From: M55B112 sp964539395
GTDB taxonomy: Bacteria > Bacteroidota > Bacteroidia > Bacteroidales > GCA-2748055
Assembly (NCBI GenBank): GCA_964539395.1
Contig: CAZIIU010000007.1
Span: forward strand, 1 to 64,000
DNA: 64,000 nt
Direction of reading: 5' to 3'
The notes beneath the pieces are model-generated. The model searched no databases. It was not told the origin of the DNA and was given only the letters and a program-made list of their open reading frames with translations. Both the position numbers and the translations under genes were made by a program. This document shows, one piece after another, positions 10,246-19,987 of this stretch. Position 1 is the stretch's first letter. Each line of letters opens with the position of its first letter.

Positions 10246-12465
10246 TTATATGATGTTTATTTCTTCCAGCCATCTATCCTTCAGTTGTAAACCTGAGTGC
10301 TGGTTATACAGTTTTGGATAATCCTGTACCCAGCAACCATGAAGTTCAATTACTAGTCCGGCTTTTCTTATTTCAGCAAAATCACGTTCGTTTACTGAAA
10401 CCGTATATCGTTGTAATTTACGCATAAGCCATGGTTCAGGTCCTTTTCGTTTGAATATTTGAATCAGATCGTTGCCATCTTTGTAACCAATCAATATGGG
10501 TTGAGAATTTTTGTCATCAATCAACCGAAATTCTCTTGCTGCTGTGGCAAATTGAAACTTCATTTCAGACGCATCTTTCCATAACAAATTCTTAATATCG
10601 GGTTTGTCGAAGTTTTCGATTTTACTGTAGAAAAGTCTGAAATAGTCGATAAAAGTGTTGGGATCAAGCAGCGAAGCTGCTTCTTTGGTTGCAATTAACT
10701 CTTTGAATGTATCGGCGCCTTTACGCATTAAACCAATTGGTGTTCCTTTAGAAGGAACAAACACTTTCATAAATCCCAGTCGATTTTCCTTATTTAATAA
10801 TCCTTCGCGATTGCATCGGCCAGCACATTGCGCTATTGAATCTAATCCAGCAATCGCACGGTAAACAACTGGAAAATCAATATCAACGCCTGCCTCAATA
10901 AGTTGCGTACTGATAACCCGGACAGTTCTTCTCTCCTTAAGCCGAATTTTGATTTCTTCTATTGTTTCTAAAATATGCGCTGTACACATAAGGCGCGAGA
11001 GGTGAATGGTACCATCGGGCATCAAATCATGCAATTCCCTGCATTGATTTCGTGTATTCACAATGCAAAGTATATGTTCGTGTTGCTTCAGTTCATCTGC
11101 TATTGACTGCCAACCAACCGTTTCATTTACATTTTCGGGTAATTTTATTTTAACCCGCTTTAAATCTTCAGCCAATTGTCCAATACCAGAAACAACCTCG
11201 CGAACAGAATCGTTTGCAATTCCTTCAAATGCATATTGCCCTTTTCCGCCAATTCTGCCAGTTAATGCTGGCTGCGTAGCCGTTGAAAACATAAGTGAAA
11301 CGCCATAATTTTCAACAAGTGCTTTTAAAAGGCTTAGTATTGGCTGTAAAAATTCAGGCGGCAACATTTGTGCTTCATCGAGAATGATGATGCTATTTGC
11401 CAAATTATGTAACTTCCGGCAGCGTGATGTTCGATTGGAGTAAAGCGACTCGAACAATTGAACATTGGTTGTTACAACAATTGGCGCATCCCAATTTTCA
11501 GCTGCAAGTTTTCGCTCCTGCGAGTTTATGCTTTCATCCAAATTGCTATGATGCTCAACCACATTATTTTCTCCAAAAATCCTACGGTAAATTTGTGCTG
11601 TTTGTGCAATTATGGAAGTATATGGGATCGCGAAAACGATTCGCGACTTATTATATTTAAGCGCATGAACCAAAGCCCATCCCATTGACGACAGTGTTTT
11701 CCCACCTCCTGTTGGTACGGTTATAGAAAAGAATCCAGGCTCTAATTGCCCCGTCTCAATGCAATCGGTGAAGATCTTATTTCGGATAGTATTTACCGGA
11801 GTGTGTGGAGAACTTACCATCATTTTCTCCATGTGTTCATCAAATCGAATTTTAAGTTCAGACAAAGAATCATAATGTGCCCTAAGTTCAAAGGATTCAG
11901 GATTCATAAAACGTTCCGTATCCAAATAATCAGCATCAACCAAGCACGAAAAGAGCATTCGAATCCATAAATTAATTTGCTCGGGAGTCGCAGCTTTGCC
12001 ACAAGGTTGTTCAAAATTCACTTTGTCAAGAAAATCGGAAGGTATTTTCTCTCTGATTTTTTCCAGAAAATCCTGTTTTTTGAGCCGATCGCACAAATCA
12101 CCACTAATCCCGGGTTCAGGTAACCAGTTATGCAAGCCAGTATGGTGTCCTGCAATGCAATACGAAATTGGAGGCCAGTGTTGTGGAAATAATTCTTTGG
12201 CTAAAATAGCTGCGGAAGATGTGTGATCTGTTTTACCTAGCTTTTCGCCTTCCTCATAACCAGAATTCTTTTTGATGTAATCCTGAAATTCCTCTGAATA
12301 CTTTCCCAAATCGTGCCACAACCCTAGCACTCTTCCCCATCCCGGGTTGTTAAATGCAGTCGCAAATTTTCCAGCAAGTTCCGCGGTTCCATAAAGATGT
12401 TCAACTAAACTGTGCATCTTAAAAGCTCTGGAATCTATGGATTTAATGTGAGCTATTGAATTCAT
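10246..12465 (-). CDS. cas3: CRISPR-associated helicase/nuclease Cas3
   Basis: 739 residues with the HD nuclease domain first: His in HSLVEHLYGTAE, the HD pair in GLWHDLGKYSEEF, and HHTGLHNW. Then follows a superfamily 2 helicase with Walker A VPTGGGKTLSS (about residues 248-258), DEAQ as the DExH box, STATQP as motif III, and QCAGRCNREG as motif VI. All key residues appear intact. It is recruited by Cascade to degrade target DNA in the 3'-5' direction. It is the first cas gene of the minus-strand operon, downstream of the WYL regulator. Confidence 0.97.
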   Translation of the reverse strand: MNSIAHIKSIDSRAFKMHSLVEHLYGTAELAGKFATAFNNPGWGRVLGLWHDLGKYSEEFQDYIKKNSGYEEGEKLGKTDHTSSAAILAKELFPQHWPPISYCIAGHHTGLHNWLPEPGISGDLCDRLKKQDFLEKIREKIPSDFLDKVNFEQPCGKAATPEQINLWIRMLFSCLVDADYLDTERFMNPESFELRAHYDSLSELKIRFDEHMEKMMVSSPHTPVNTIRNKIFTDCIETGQLEPGFFSITVPTGGGKTLSSMGWALVHALKYNKSRIVFAIPYTSIIAQTAQIYRRIFGENNVVEHHSNLDESINSQERKLAAENWDAPIVVTTNVQLFESLYSNRTSRCRKLHNLANSIIILDEAQMLPPEFLQPILSLLKALVENYGVSLMFSTATQPALTGRIGGKGQYAFEGIANDSVREVVSGIGQLAEDLKRVKIKLPENVNETVGWQSIADELKQHEHILCIVNTRNQCRELHDLMPDGTIHLSRLMCTAHILETIEEIKIRLKERRTVRVISTQLIEAGVDIDFPVVYRAIAGLDSIAQCAGRCNREGLLNKENRLGFMKVFVPSKGTPIGLMRKGADTFKELIATKEAASLLDPNTFIDYFRLFYSKIENFDKPDIKNLLWKDASEMKFQFATAAREFRLIDDKNSQPILIGYKDGNDLIQIFKRKGPEPWLMRKLQRYTVSVNERDFAEIRKAGLVIELHGCWVQDYPKLYNQHSGLQLKDRWLEEINII

Positions 12466-12542
12466 TCTATATCGGTATTTCCTGGCTGGTATTTCTCAGT
12501 TCATACAAATATCCTTAACATGACTCCACAAAGCGTGTAGTC

Positions 12543-13448
12543 TTATATTAAATTTTGGCAATTATGTATTCTTTGCTTCATAAAATGCAGAAACCCTTCA
12601 TCACCTACTAATTGAATGTCTTCTGCAATACCCAGAACAAAGCGCCCGGGACCCTCGTATTTGGCAACTGGTGCACGCAATAAATAATTGTTTTTCTTTG
12701 TTTCAATCAAATATTTTTGTGTTAAAGGGTACTCTTCCACGAGCAAATTTTTTGCCCTCAAGTTAAGTTGAAATTCAACATGTTTATTCATCACTCCAGT
12801 GTTACGAAAAATATCAACAGGCAATGAATGATGCAATCGGGAATTTTGCCAATCCAGTGGTGATTCCACAATATCCTCAATGCGACAGATTTTAAATTGC
12901 CGGTTTTTTTTTAGTATCACATCAAATGCCCATACCAGATTAAAATCGTCTTTGAATTCAAAAGGTTCCACTAGACGATCTTTTACTGTTTGACTATTCC
13001 CGGAAGCATAGTTGACCAACAAGATCTGCTTTTTGTTTTGCTGTGCATTTCGAAGTGCACGAACAATTACCGATTTTTCTTTGCGTATATACGCATCAAT
13101 GGTCTTGTCCTGGTTTAAGAATGCTACAAGCTTTTGTTTAAGCCTGGCAGCGCTTACAGGATTTTCGTCAAGAAAATCAATGCTTTTTGAAAGCAAATAG
13201 CTTTCTTCTTCCGAGAAATGCAGGACACTTTTCAACACATGGTAATCCTCATCAGAATATGAAATCCAGTATTTCCCATTTTTTTGATGAAGGTCAAAAC
13301 CAGTATCTATTAGTATGTTGCGGTAATTATAAAATGTGGAATCTTTTATCTCTAAAAATGAATTGCATTCTTCTTTCGTTTTCGGATAACTGTTCGAGAG
13401 GAAAAGTATGAACCGAAGTATCCGATGGGCTTTAGTTCGGTTTGGCAT
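12543..13448 (-). CDS. WYL-domain transcriptional regulator next to cas3
   Basis: 301 residues with an N-terminal helix-turn-helix-like part (NRTKAHRILRFILFLSNSYPKTKEECNSFL, DSTFYNYRNIL), a middle helical region, and a WYL domain from about residue 145 (ILLVNYASGNSQTVKDRLVEPFEFK, NLVWAFDVILKKNRQFKICRIEDI). WYL proteins bind nucleic acid or nucleotide ligands and often regulate CRISPR and other defence operons. The gene is on the same strand as the cas operon, with a 77-bp gap before cas3, so it could be co-transcribed with it or control it. Function in this locus is inferred from position. Confidence 0.85.
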   Translation of the reverse strand: MPNRTKAHRILRFILFLSNSYPKTKEECNSFLEIKDSTFYNYRNILIDTGFDLHQKNGKYWISYSDEDYHVLKSVLHFSEEESYLLSKSIDFLDENPVSAARLKQKLVAFLNQDKTIDAYIRKEKSVIVRALRNAQQNKKQILLVNYASGNSQTVKDRLVEPFEFKDDFNLVWAFDVILKKNRQFKICRIEDIVESPLDWQNSRLHHSLPVDIFRNTGVMNKHVEFQLNLRAKNLLVEEYPLTQKYLIETKKNNYLLRAPVAKYEGPGRFVLGIAEDIQLVGDEGFLHFMKQRIHNCQNLI

Positions 13449-13473
13449 TTAATCTTCTTTAACATAAAGATGT

Positions 13474-13503
13474 GAAATGTACAAAAAAAAATGCTATTAT
13501 CAA
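13474..13503 (-). promoter_or_regulatory. Possible promoter of the WYL-cas transcript
   Basis: On the minus strand TTG (13501-13503) is followed after 19 bases by TACATTTC, one mismatch from the Bacteroidota -7 element TAnnTTTG. It lies about 26 bp upstream of the WYL start codon. An inverted repeat TATTA...TAATA (13495-13516) overlaps the -33 element and could be an operator. The match is weak. Confidence 0.35.
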
Positions 13504-13691
13504 TTGCATATTAATAAACAGTACAGTAATTCCTGCTCCACTCAACAAAGCATAACAGCTTATTGCACTTCTTTACAATATCATTTTCTGTTGGATCAAG
13601 TTTGTGGTAGTTTTGGCAGGGAAAACATCGATCCCATGAAATTGCGGGCAATTAATAATTCTGTACATTGTTACCACCTTGTGCTTTCGAT

Positions 13692-14411
13692 TTACATAAA
13701 CGACGGTTTCCCAAACTGCTTCATGTCGACCTGGTCTACGGTTTTGAGCTCCGTAACAAAGAGCGACAGCATCTCCACTCCGTTCACCATGGCAGTAACC
13801 TCCCGGGGAAAACGCGATCCCCTGAATTCCTGGTACGACCCGATCCTGTACTCCATGCTGTACCAGGCGCCGTTCTTCCGGTACTCGTAGCGGACCGCCT
13901 CTACCAGCCAGCTGGTCCTGCTGATGAAGTATTTCAGCCGCTCGTTCTCCGACGATAAGAGCATCACCTCAACAGGTTTGTCGAGCCAGGTATCCGCACC
14001 ACCGTACTTCAGCACATACTTGTTGCCCTTGTTCATACTGAACGGTCCGTCGATCGCCGTCGCAGCAGCGATAAACTCCATGTCGCGCGTGTCGGTCCGC
14101 ACCGGCTCCATCCCCTGCATCGGGGAGACCGACCAGGCCGTCTCGCCATCGTAGGTCTGTATCATCCTGAACCCGAAGAGCGTGGTCTCCAGCCGGAGCA
14201 GATCGGGCTTTGCCTGCAACAGCCTGAATGGGATCTTTGCATCGGTGCCGGTCATGATGGCATATCCGCTGGTCTGAAGATTTGGCAACGCTTTCCTGGC
14301 ATTGAGTCCCATCGCTGCATTGGCATTCTTCAATACGGTCTGCAGGTCCTGAGAAAAACCTGTTCCGAATACCAGCAGGGCTGTTGTTATCACAAGTATC
14401 TTTTTCATCAT
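13692..14411 (-). CDS. Outer membrane lipoprotein-sorting (LolA-like) protein
   Basis: 239 residues with a signal peptide (MMKKILVITTALLVFGTGFSQ). The rest has the strand-rich pattern of LolA-like proteins: QTSGYAIMTGTDAKIPFRL, KPDLLRLETTLFGFRMIQTYDGETAWSVSP, later WYSMEYRIGSYQEFRGSRFPREV. Such periplasmic proteins bind lipid or lipoprotein in a beta cradle; the true LolA role is not certain because Bacteroidota encode many paralogues. It stands alone, on the same strand as the downstream kdsA but 131 bp away. GC content looks higher than in the adjacent cas locus. Confidence 0.7.
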   Translation of the reverse strand: MMKKILVITTALLVFGTGFSQDLQTVLKNANAAMGLNARKALPNLQTSGYAIMTGTDAKIPFRLLQAKPDLLRLETTLFGFRMIQTYDGETAWSVSPMQGMEPVRTDTRDMEFIAAATAIDGPFSMNKGNKYVLKYGGADTWLDKPVEVMLLSSENERLKYFISRTSWLVEAVRYEYRKNGAWYSMEYRIGSYQEFRGSRFPREVTAMVNGVEMLSLFVTELKTVDQVDMKQFGKPSFM

Positions 14412-14542
14412 TAATTATTTAGTATGAAGATCTGATGGCCCGCACCGTATTATTCCGGGAGCGCCGGGTGAAGAGCAGACCCCAGCCGCCTGATATAGTT
14501 CCAATCCATCGACATGACAGCTGCTATCCACATTAAAAACGG

Positions 14543-15388
14543 TTAAAGCTCCAGAATCGTCTTCCGGATGCGCACAAGTTTTGTCAACAGTCCCTTAAGC
14601 TCCCCCAAAGGCAACATATTGGCACCATCCGATTTGGCCGAAAAGGGATCAGGATGGGTCTCGATAAAAATCCCGTCGGCACCCGCCGCTACCCCTGCAC
14701 GGGCAATCGTTTCGATCATCCCGGGCCTTCCGCCGGTAACACCCGCCGGCTGGTTGGGCTCCTGCAATGAATGCGTGATGTCGAGTAACACGGGTACTCC
14801 GAACGACTGCATCTCGGGGATCCCGCGGAAATCGACCACGAGATCGTAATATCCGAACATGGAACCACGCTCGGTGATCAGGACCTTGCTGTTGCCCGAT
14901 TCGCGCACCTTCTGAAGGGCAAACTGCATGGCGCCGGGGGAGAGGAACTGTCCCTTTTTCACCGATACCGTTTTACCGGTTTGTGCCGCGGCAACCAGCA
15001 GATCGGTCTGCCGGCAGAGAAACGCGGGGATCTGCAATACATCGACATATTGCGAGGCTGTACGAGCCTCTTCCGCACTGTGAATATCGGTTACAACCGG
15101 AACTTTGCAGGTCTCCTTTACCTCTGCGAGTATCTTCAGCGCCTTTTCGTTGCCAATGCCGCTGAATGAGTCGAGACGCGACCGGTTCGCCTTGCGGTAG
15201 GAGGCTTTGAATACCACGGGGATGTCAAGGTCGCGCGCAACTTTTACAACCCTGTCGGCAGTTTTAAGTACAAGCTCCCTGCTTTCGACCACACACGGAC
15301 CTGCAAAGAGGAAGAAGTTATTGAACGGGGAGCTGTCGATCCCAGGGATGAAATCTTTCAGGGAGATATTTTCTGAATTAATCGTCAT
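14543..15388 (-). CDS. kdsA: 3-deoxy-8-phosphooctulonate synthase
   Basis: 281 residues, the usual length. KdsA condenses arabinose 5-phosphate with phosphoenolpyruvate to make Kdo 8-phosphate for lipopolysaccharide. Typical stretches are NFFLFAGPCVVES, FKASYRKANRSRLDSFSG, VPVVTDIHSAEEA, the metal/active-site region ITERGSMFGYYDLVVDFRGIP, DITHSLQEPN and GADGIFIETHPDPFSAKSDG. The gene overlaps the end of rarA by 11 bp, so both are probably one transcript. No defects were seen. Confidence 0.97.
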   Translation of the reverse strand: MTINSENISLKDFIPGIDSSPFNNFFLFAGPCVVESRELVLKTADRVVKVARDLDIPVVFKASYRKANRSRLDSFSGIGNEKALKILAEVKETCKVPVVTDIHSAEEARTASQYVDVLQIPAFLCRQTDLLVAAAQTGKTVSVKKGQFLSPGAMQFALQKVRESGNSKVLITERGSMFGYYDLVVDFRGIPEMQSFGVPVLLDITHSLQEPNQPAGVTGGRPGMIETIARAGVAAGADGIFIETHPDPFSAKSDGANMLPLGELKGLLTKLVRIRKTILEL

Positions 15389-16721
15389 ATCGCTTTCGGT
15401 CTTTCCAGTTGTTTTTCAGGTTCTTCTTAATCTCATTTTCCCGGGTATTGTTGCCGGGCCGGTAGAACTGCCGGTCTTTCATGGCATCGGGGAGGAACTG
15501 GTCGGCCACGAAATTTCCGTTGTAACTGTGTGCATATTTATAGTCCCTGCCGTAACCGATCTCCTTCATCAGCTTCGTTGGTGCGTTGCGAAGGTGCAGT
15601 GGTACAGGAAGGTTGCCGCTGCCTTTAACTTCAGACAGGGCACTGTCGATGGCAGCATAGGCCGAGTTGCTCTTGGGCGAGGTAGCAAGGTAGATCGCCG
15701 TTTCCGAGAGAATGATACGCGCTTCCGGCATGCCGATGACATGGATCGACTGAAAGCAGCTGTTGGCCATAAGCAGCGCATTGGGATTTGCCAGCCCGAT
15801 ATCCTCCGCAGCGAGGATCACCATGCGCCGGGCGATAAACCTGATCTCTTCACCCCCGTCGAGCATCCGCGCCAGCCAGTAAACGGCCGCGTCAGGATCG
15901 CCTCCGCGGATCGATTTGATAAAGGCGGAAATGATATCGTAATGCATCTCCCCGTTCTTGTCGTAAACCGCGATGTTCTCCTGAAGGCGCTCCTTTACCT
16001 TGTCGTTCGTGATCACGATCTTTTTTGCGTCTCCGGCCAGCCCGGCCCTGACAACCAACTCGAGGGTGTTGTAGAGCTTTCTTGCATCGCCGCCCGAATA
16101 CTGCAGCATCGCCTCATACTCTTCGATTACAATATCCAGCTTTTTGAGGTACGCATCCTCCCTGAGCGCCTTGTTGAGCAGGGCGATCAGCTGATCCTTC
16201 CCAAGCACATGGAGAATATAGACCTGGCAGCGCGACAGCAGGGGAGAGATTACTTCGAAGGAGGGATTCTCCGTTGTTGCCCCGATAAGGGTGATGATAC
16301 CGGCCTCCACGGCACCCAGCAGGCTGTCCTGTTGCGACTTGCTGAACCGGTGGATCTCATCGATGAACAACACCGGGTTGGGTTTGTCGAAAAACTGCTG
16401 TTTCCGGGCCTTTTCAATGGTTTCACGCACATCTTTTACCCCCGAATTTACGGCGCTCAGACTGTAAAATGGCCTGTTCAGCTGGTGTGAGATGATCTTT
16501 GCCAGCGTGGTTTTACCCACACCCGGCGGTCCCCAGAGGATAAATGAACTGAGCGAACCCGACTCCACCATCGATCGGATCACCGCGTTTTTTCCAACAA
16601 GGTGCTCCTGCCCGGTGTAATCCTCCAGGTTCGTTGGCCGCATGCGATCGGCAAGCGGACGGTTAGGTAACTGAATCTGTGCTTCCACGGAAACAAATTT
16701 AGTCGATTTCCCGGTTTTCAT
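15378..16721 (-). CDS. rarA: Replication-associated recombination protein A (MgsA/RarA AAA+ ATPase)
   Basis: About 447 residues from the chosen start MKTGKSTKFVSVEAQ. The reading frame extends further upstream, but those residues do not resemble the family. The AAA+ core has Walker A WGPPGVGKTTLAK, Walker B LFIDEIHRFSKSQQD, sensor GATTENPSFEVISPLLSR, and the C-terminal MgsA tetramerisation region (AFIKSIRGGDPDAAVYWLARM). RarA acts at stalled replication forks with SSB. It is translationally coupled to kdsA by overlap, a pairing of unrelated functions. Confidence 0.96.
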   Translation of the reverse strand: MKTGKSTKFVSVEAQIQLPNRPLADRMRPTNLEDYTGQEHLVGKNAVIRSMVESGSLSSFILWGPPGVGKTTLAKIISHQLNRPFYSLSAVNSGVKDVRETIEKARKQQFFDKPNPVLFIDEIHRFSKSQQDSLLGAVEAGIITLIGATTENPSFEVISPLLSRCQVYILHVLGKDQLIALLNKALREDAYLKKLDIVIEEYEAMLQYSGGDARKLYNTLELVVRAGLAGDAKKIVITNDKVKERLQENIAVYDKNGEMHYDIISAFIKSIRGGDPDAAVYWLARMLDGGEEIRFIARRMVILAAEDIGLANPNALLMANSCFQSIHVIGMPEARIILSETAIYLATSPKSNSAYAAIDSALSEVKGSGNLPVPLHLRNAPTKLMKEIGYGRDYKYAHSYNGNFVADQFLPDAMKDRQFYRPGNNTRENEIKKNLKNNWKDRKRYDD

Positions 16722-17060
16722 GAAATATATAAGTATGTACTGAAAACAAAGTTCAAATAATTGGCCAGGCTGCAGGCAGCTAAAGAGGATGCCGGAAATG
16801 CAAAAACGAGCTCTTTTTTCAGGTTTAAGACACAAATTGCGATTAATCAGGCTGTAAAATGATCCCAAATGGTGCAAAATGCCTATTTTTGCACTGAAAT
16901 GCAATTAACATGGAGGTTTTCCCGGGTGTTTTGGCAAACATTTTGAGGGTTATGTATTAAAAGCTGTAGTTTCTTGAGAGAACACTTACAGAGTATTGAT
17001 TCCTTGAAAATATGGTAGTGATTACTGTTAATATTTTTCAATATCATAATAAATAATATC
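16722..17060. other. Intergenic region between divergent genes
   Basis: About 340 bp between rarA (minus) and the DUF6588 gene (plus). The half next to rarA contains the open but unlikely upstream extension of that frame. The rest is AT-rich. I found no good -33/-7 promoter, hairpin or RNA gene here, although promoters for both flanking genes must lie in it. Confidence 0.5.
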
Positions 17061-18155
17061 GTGAAAAAAATACTTTACTTTCTGGTAGCATCGGTACTGC
17101 TCGATTCAGTTCCGCTGCGGGCACAATTGCCATCCCTCGATTTTATTTACGGTTATACCAACGATGCGCGCTTGTTGCTGGAGAATTACCTGCGGCCCTA
17201 TGCGAATATCATGGGTGCCAACCTGAACGCGGGATGGTACAATACGGCTGAACCGCATAAACTGGGCGGGTTTGACATTACAGCAACAGTGAGTGTTGCT
17301 TATGCGCCCACTTCTGCGCTTACGTATGATTTGGAAGCACTTACGGGGTTGAATGCTTTTGTGGAGGGACCAACAACTATTGCACCCACTGCGGCCGGGA
17401 GCATGGAAGCCAGGCCCGAGCTGGTGTACCGGGCCACCGTGAATAACCCGTCGACCGGGACACCGGAGACTTATGATCTGGCGAGGGTGCAGCATCCTGA
17501 TGGAGCAGGTTTGGATTTTCTGCCTTTACCGATGGCACAGGCAAGCATTGGACTGTTTAAGGGTACAGATGTAACACTCAGGTATGTGCCTGAACTCCGG
17601 ATCGGTGAATACGGGCGGATCGGGCTCTTTGGAATTGGGGGCAGACACTCCGTTTCACAGTGGATACCGGTGCTCAATAAGCTGAAGTTTATCAACATCG
17701 CGGTGCAGGGCGGCTACACAAAGGTAACCACTCTTGCCCAGCTGGATATGCAGCCCATTGCAGAGGTTCCCGGTCCAGGTTCGCATAACTGGGATGATCA
17801 GTTTGTCCACATGGATATATCGGGCTGGACAGTGAACCTGATCGCTTCACAGTCAATACCGGTGATCACCGTATATGAAGGGATCGGATACTCAAGCTCG
17901 CTGGTCGATTTTGCACTTACCGGTCATTACCCGATCAATGCAATCGTAGAGGAAGCGGGTGCAGATTTTGGAAAGACAACCTATAGCATTGAAGAGGATC
18001 CGATTCCTGAAGGGAGTATGCAAATCGAGAATTTCAGGAACCTGCGGCTGAATGCAGGTGTGAGGGTGAAGCTTGCACTGCTCACGATCCATTACGATTT
18101 CACACGAACACTTTACTCCACACATACAGTAGGTGTTGGAATCTCATTCAGATAA
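17061..18155 (+). CDS. DUF6588 family outer membrane beta-barrel-like protein
   Basis: 364 residues starting at GTG, which gives the signal peptide MKKILYFLVASVLLDSVPLRAQ; no better start lies nearby. The pattern LENYLRPYANIMGANLNAGWYNTAEPHKLGGFDITATVSVAYAP is characteristic of DUF6588 proteins of Bacteroidota. The body alternates polar and hydrophobic residues and ends with YDFTRTLYSTHTVGVGISFR, typical of a C-terminal barrel strand. Probably an outer membrane protein of unknown function. Single gene, convergent with the YfcC transporter. Confidence 0.7.
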   Translation: MKKILYFLVASVLLDSVPLRAQLPSLDFIYGYTNDARLLLENYLRPYANIMGANLNAGWYNTAEPHKLGGFDITATVSVAYAPTSALTYDLEALTGLNAFVEGPTTIAPTAAGSMEARPELVYRATVNNPSTGTPETYDLARVQHPDGAGLDFLPLPMAQASIGLFKGTDVTLRYVPELRIGEYGRIGLFGIGGRHSVSQWIPVLNKLKFINIAVQGGYTKVTTLAQLDMQPIAEVPGPGSHNWDDQFVHMDISGWTVNLIASQSIPVITVYEGIGYSSSLVDFALTGHYPINAIVEEAGADFGKTTYSIEEDPIPEGSMQIENFRNLRLNAGVRVKLALLTIHYDFTRTLYSTHTVGVGISFR

Positions 18156-18224
18156 CAGCAGGGGTTTGAAAAACAATTCTCAGTTAAGCGCGGTGCCATA
18201 TACTGTTATGAGCGATCCTGCCGG

Positions 18225-19826
18225 TTAAAAACCTGTCAGTTCCATCAAAACCGTAGGCAGCAGCAACAGCCATCCGGTGACAATCAGGACTGCCATAAAG
18301 GGGAGGATCCATTTGACCCACTTTTCATACGGAATCCGTGCGATGCCCAGCACCCCTAACAGCACTGCTGATGTGGGGGTGATCAGATTGGTGAATCCGT
18401 CACCAAACTGAAAGGCCATGACGGTGGCCTGCCTTGATATACCGATAAGATCGGAGAATTGCGACATGATCGGCATGGTGAGTGCAGCCTTTGCAGAACC
18501 ACTGGGGATCACAATGTTGATTCCGGTCTGGATGATATACATCACCGTTATGGATGCTGTTTTACCGAACTCCTGCATCGATTTCGACATATAGTACAGC
18601 AGGGAATCGATCACCTTTCCGTCTTCCAGTATCACCAGGATGCCGCCCGCCAGTCCGACAACGAATGCAGCGGTGAGTATATCCTTCATTCCGGCTGAAA
18701 ACTGCTTTACGATCTCGTTCGCGCTGCTGTTCATGGCGATCCCGCTGGCAAGCCCGAGCACCAGGAAAAGCGTGGCGATCTCCCTGATATACCAGTTGAA
18801 GCCCATAACACCTACAATGAGGTAGATGATGGTGAATGCCAGCAGGTTGAGAATAAAAAAATGGACCGACTTTCTGAGAGCGAAAAAGCTGGTGATGATG
18901 AATATAAGTGTGAGTACAGGAAGAAAGTAACCCGAATAAGCACTATTGCCGATGTTGAGGGTGATGTTCGGGTTAAGCGCTGAGAAAAGGATCATGGCAG
19001 TGGAGAGGATGATGTAGGTGATCCAGGCAGAGAGCGGGGTGTGGTATTGCATCTCCTTCAGGTCGATTGTTTTGCGCCGGCGCCAGTATTCGTCCTCCTC
19101 GTACACGATTGAGCTCGTTGGCGATTTCCTGAGTTTTGCTGCGTAGCGAAGAATCCACGCGATGCCGATGATATTGATGACGATCCAGCAGAAGAAGCGG
19201 TACTCGATGCCGGAGAAGAGAGGCAGACCGGAGAGTCCCTGCGCGATTCCAATGGTAAAGGGATTAAGCAGTGCACCTGCGAAACCGAGTCCGGCAGCAA
19301 CAAAACAGAGACTCACCCCCAAGATGGAGTCGTATCCCATCGAGATTGCCAGCGGGATAAAGATGATGGTAAATGCGATGGTCTCTTCGCTCATGCCGAA
19401 CGTGGCTCCGAAAACGCTGAACACCAACATGACGAGGGTAATAACGATATTGTCAACACCGAGGAAGCGGAAGAATTTCAGGCGATCGAGTTTTCTCACC
19501 TGAAGCAGGAACGTCTGGATACCGATATCGATCGCCTTGCTTTCATTCATGATCCAGAATGCTCCCCCGATAATAATGATGAAAACGACAATATCTGCTT
19601 TATCCACAAATCCATCGAACAGCGCGGAGAATACCTGCCATGTCTGGGGATTGCTTTCAGTGAACCGGAAGGATCCCCCGACAATGATCTCCCGCTGTTG
19701 TTCTTTGACAGTGACAGTCTTCCTTTCGAATTCACCTCCCGGGACGATCCATGTGAGGAGGGCCGCAGCGACAATAAAGCCAAATACAATAACAAAAGTA
19801 TGGGGGATACTGATCTTTTTCGTCAT
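18225..19826 (-). CDS. yfcC: YfcC family integral membrane transporter
   Basis: 533 residues with about a dozen hydrophobic segments. The N-terminus ISIPHTFVIVFGFIVAAALLTWIVPGGEF with the WIVPGGEF motif is typical of YfcC/DcuC-type (COG1288) carriers, as are GATFGMSEETIAF, GFAGALLNPFTIGIAQG and the late INIVIPSGSAKAALTMPI and GDGFTNLITPTSAVLLGVLG segments. Related proteins carry C4-dicarboxylates, arginine or short peptides; the substrate cannot be read from the sequence. It sits alone between a convergent DUF6588 gene and the divergent relA-type gene. Confidence 0.9.
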   Translation of the reverse strand: MTKKISIPHTFVIVFGFIVAAALLTWIVPGGEFERKTVTVKEQQREIIVGGSFRFTESNPQTWQVFSALFDGFVDKADIVVFIIIIGGAFWIMNESKAIDIGIQTFLLQVRKLDRLKFFRFLGVDNIVITLVMLVFSVFGATFGMSEETIAFTIIFIPLAISMGYDSILGVSLCFVAAGLGFAGALLNPFTIGIAQGLSGLPLFSGIEYRFFCWIVINIIGIAWILRYAAKLRKSPTSSIVYEEDEYWRRRKTIDLKEMQYHTPLSAWITYIILSTAMILFSALNPNITLNIGNSAYSGYFLPVLTLIFIITSFFALRKSVHFFILNLLAFTIIYLIVGVMGFNWYIREIATLFLVLGLASGIAMNSSANEIVKQFSAGMKDILTAAFVVGLAGGILVILEDGKVIDSLLYYMSKSMQEFGKTASITVMYIIQTGINIVIPSGSAKAALTMPIMSQFSDLIGISRQATVMAFQFGDGFTNLITPTSAVLLGVLGIARIPYEKWVKWILPFMAVLIVTGWLLLLPTVLMELTGF

Positions 19827-19987
19827 AGTTTGAAATTTGACCGGTAAATATATAAAAAATGGACTGCAAGAACTCCTGCTGTCTCCCCGGAGTTCGTTTT
19901 TGACTTTTGCCGGGGAGTTTAGACAGGTAATCCTTCAGGAATTATTATCTTTAGAAGTCAAATACCTGGTAACATTTTTGAGTATTC

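Noticed and set aside
15207..16490. A 427-codon open frame opposite rarA
   Set aside because: Antisense to a well-supported gene; lacks any domain and follows the codon pattern of the GC-rich gene on the other strand.
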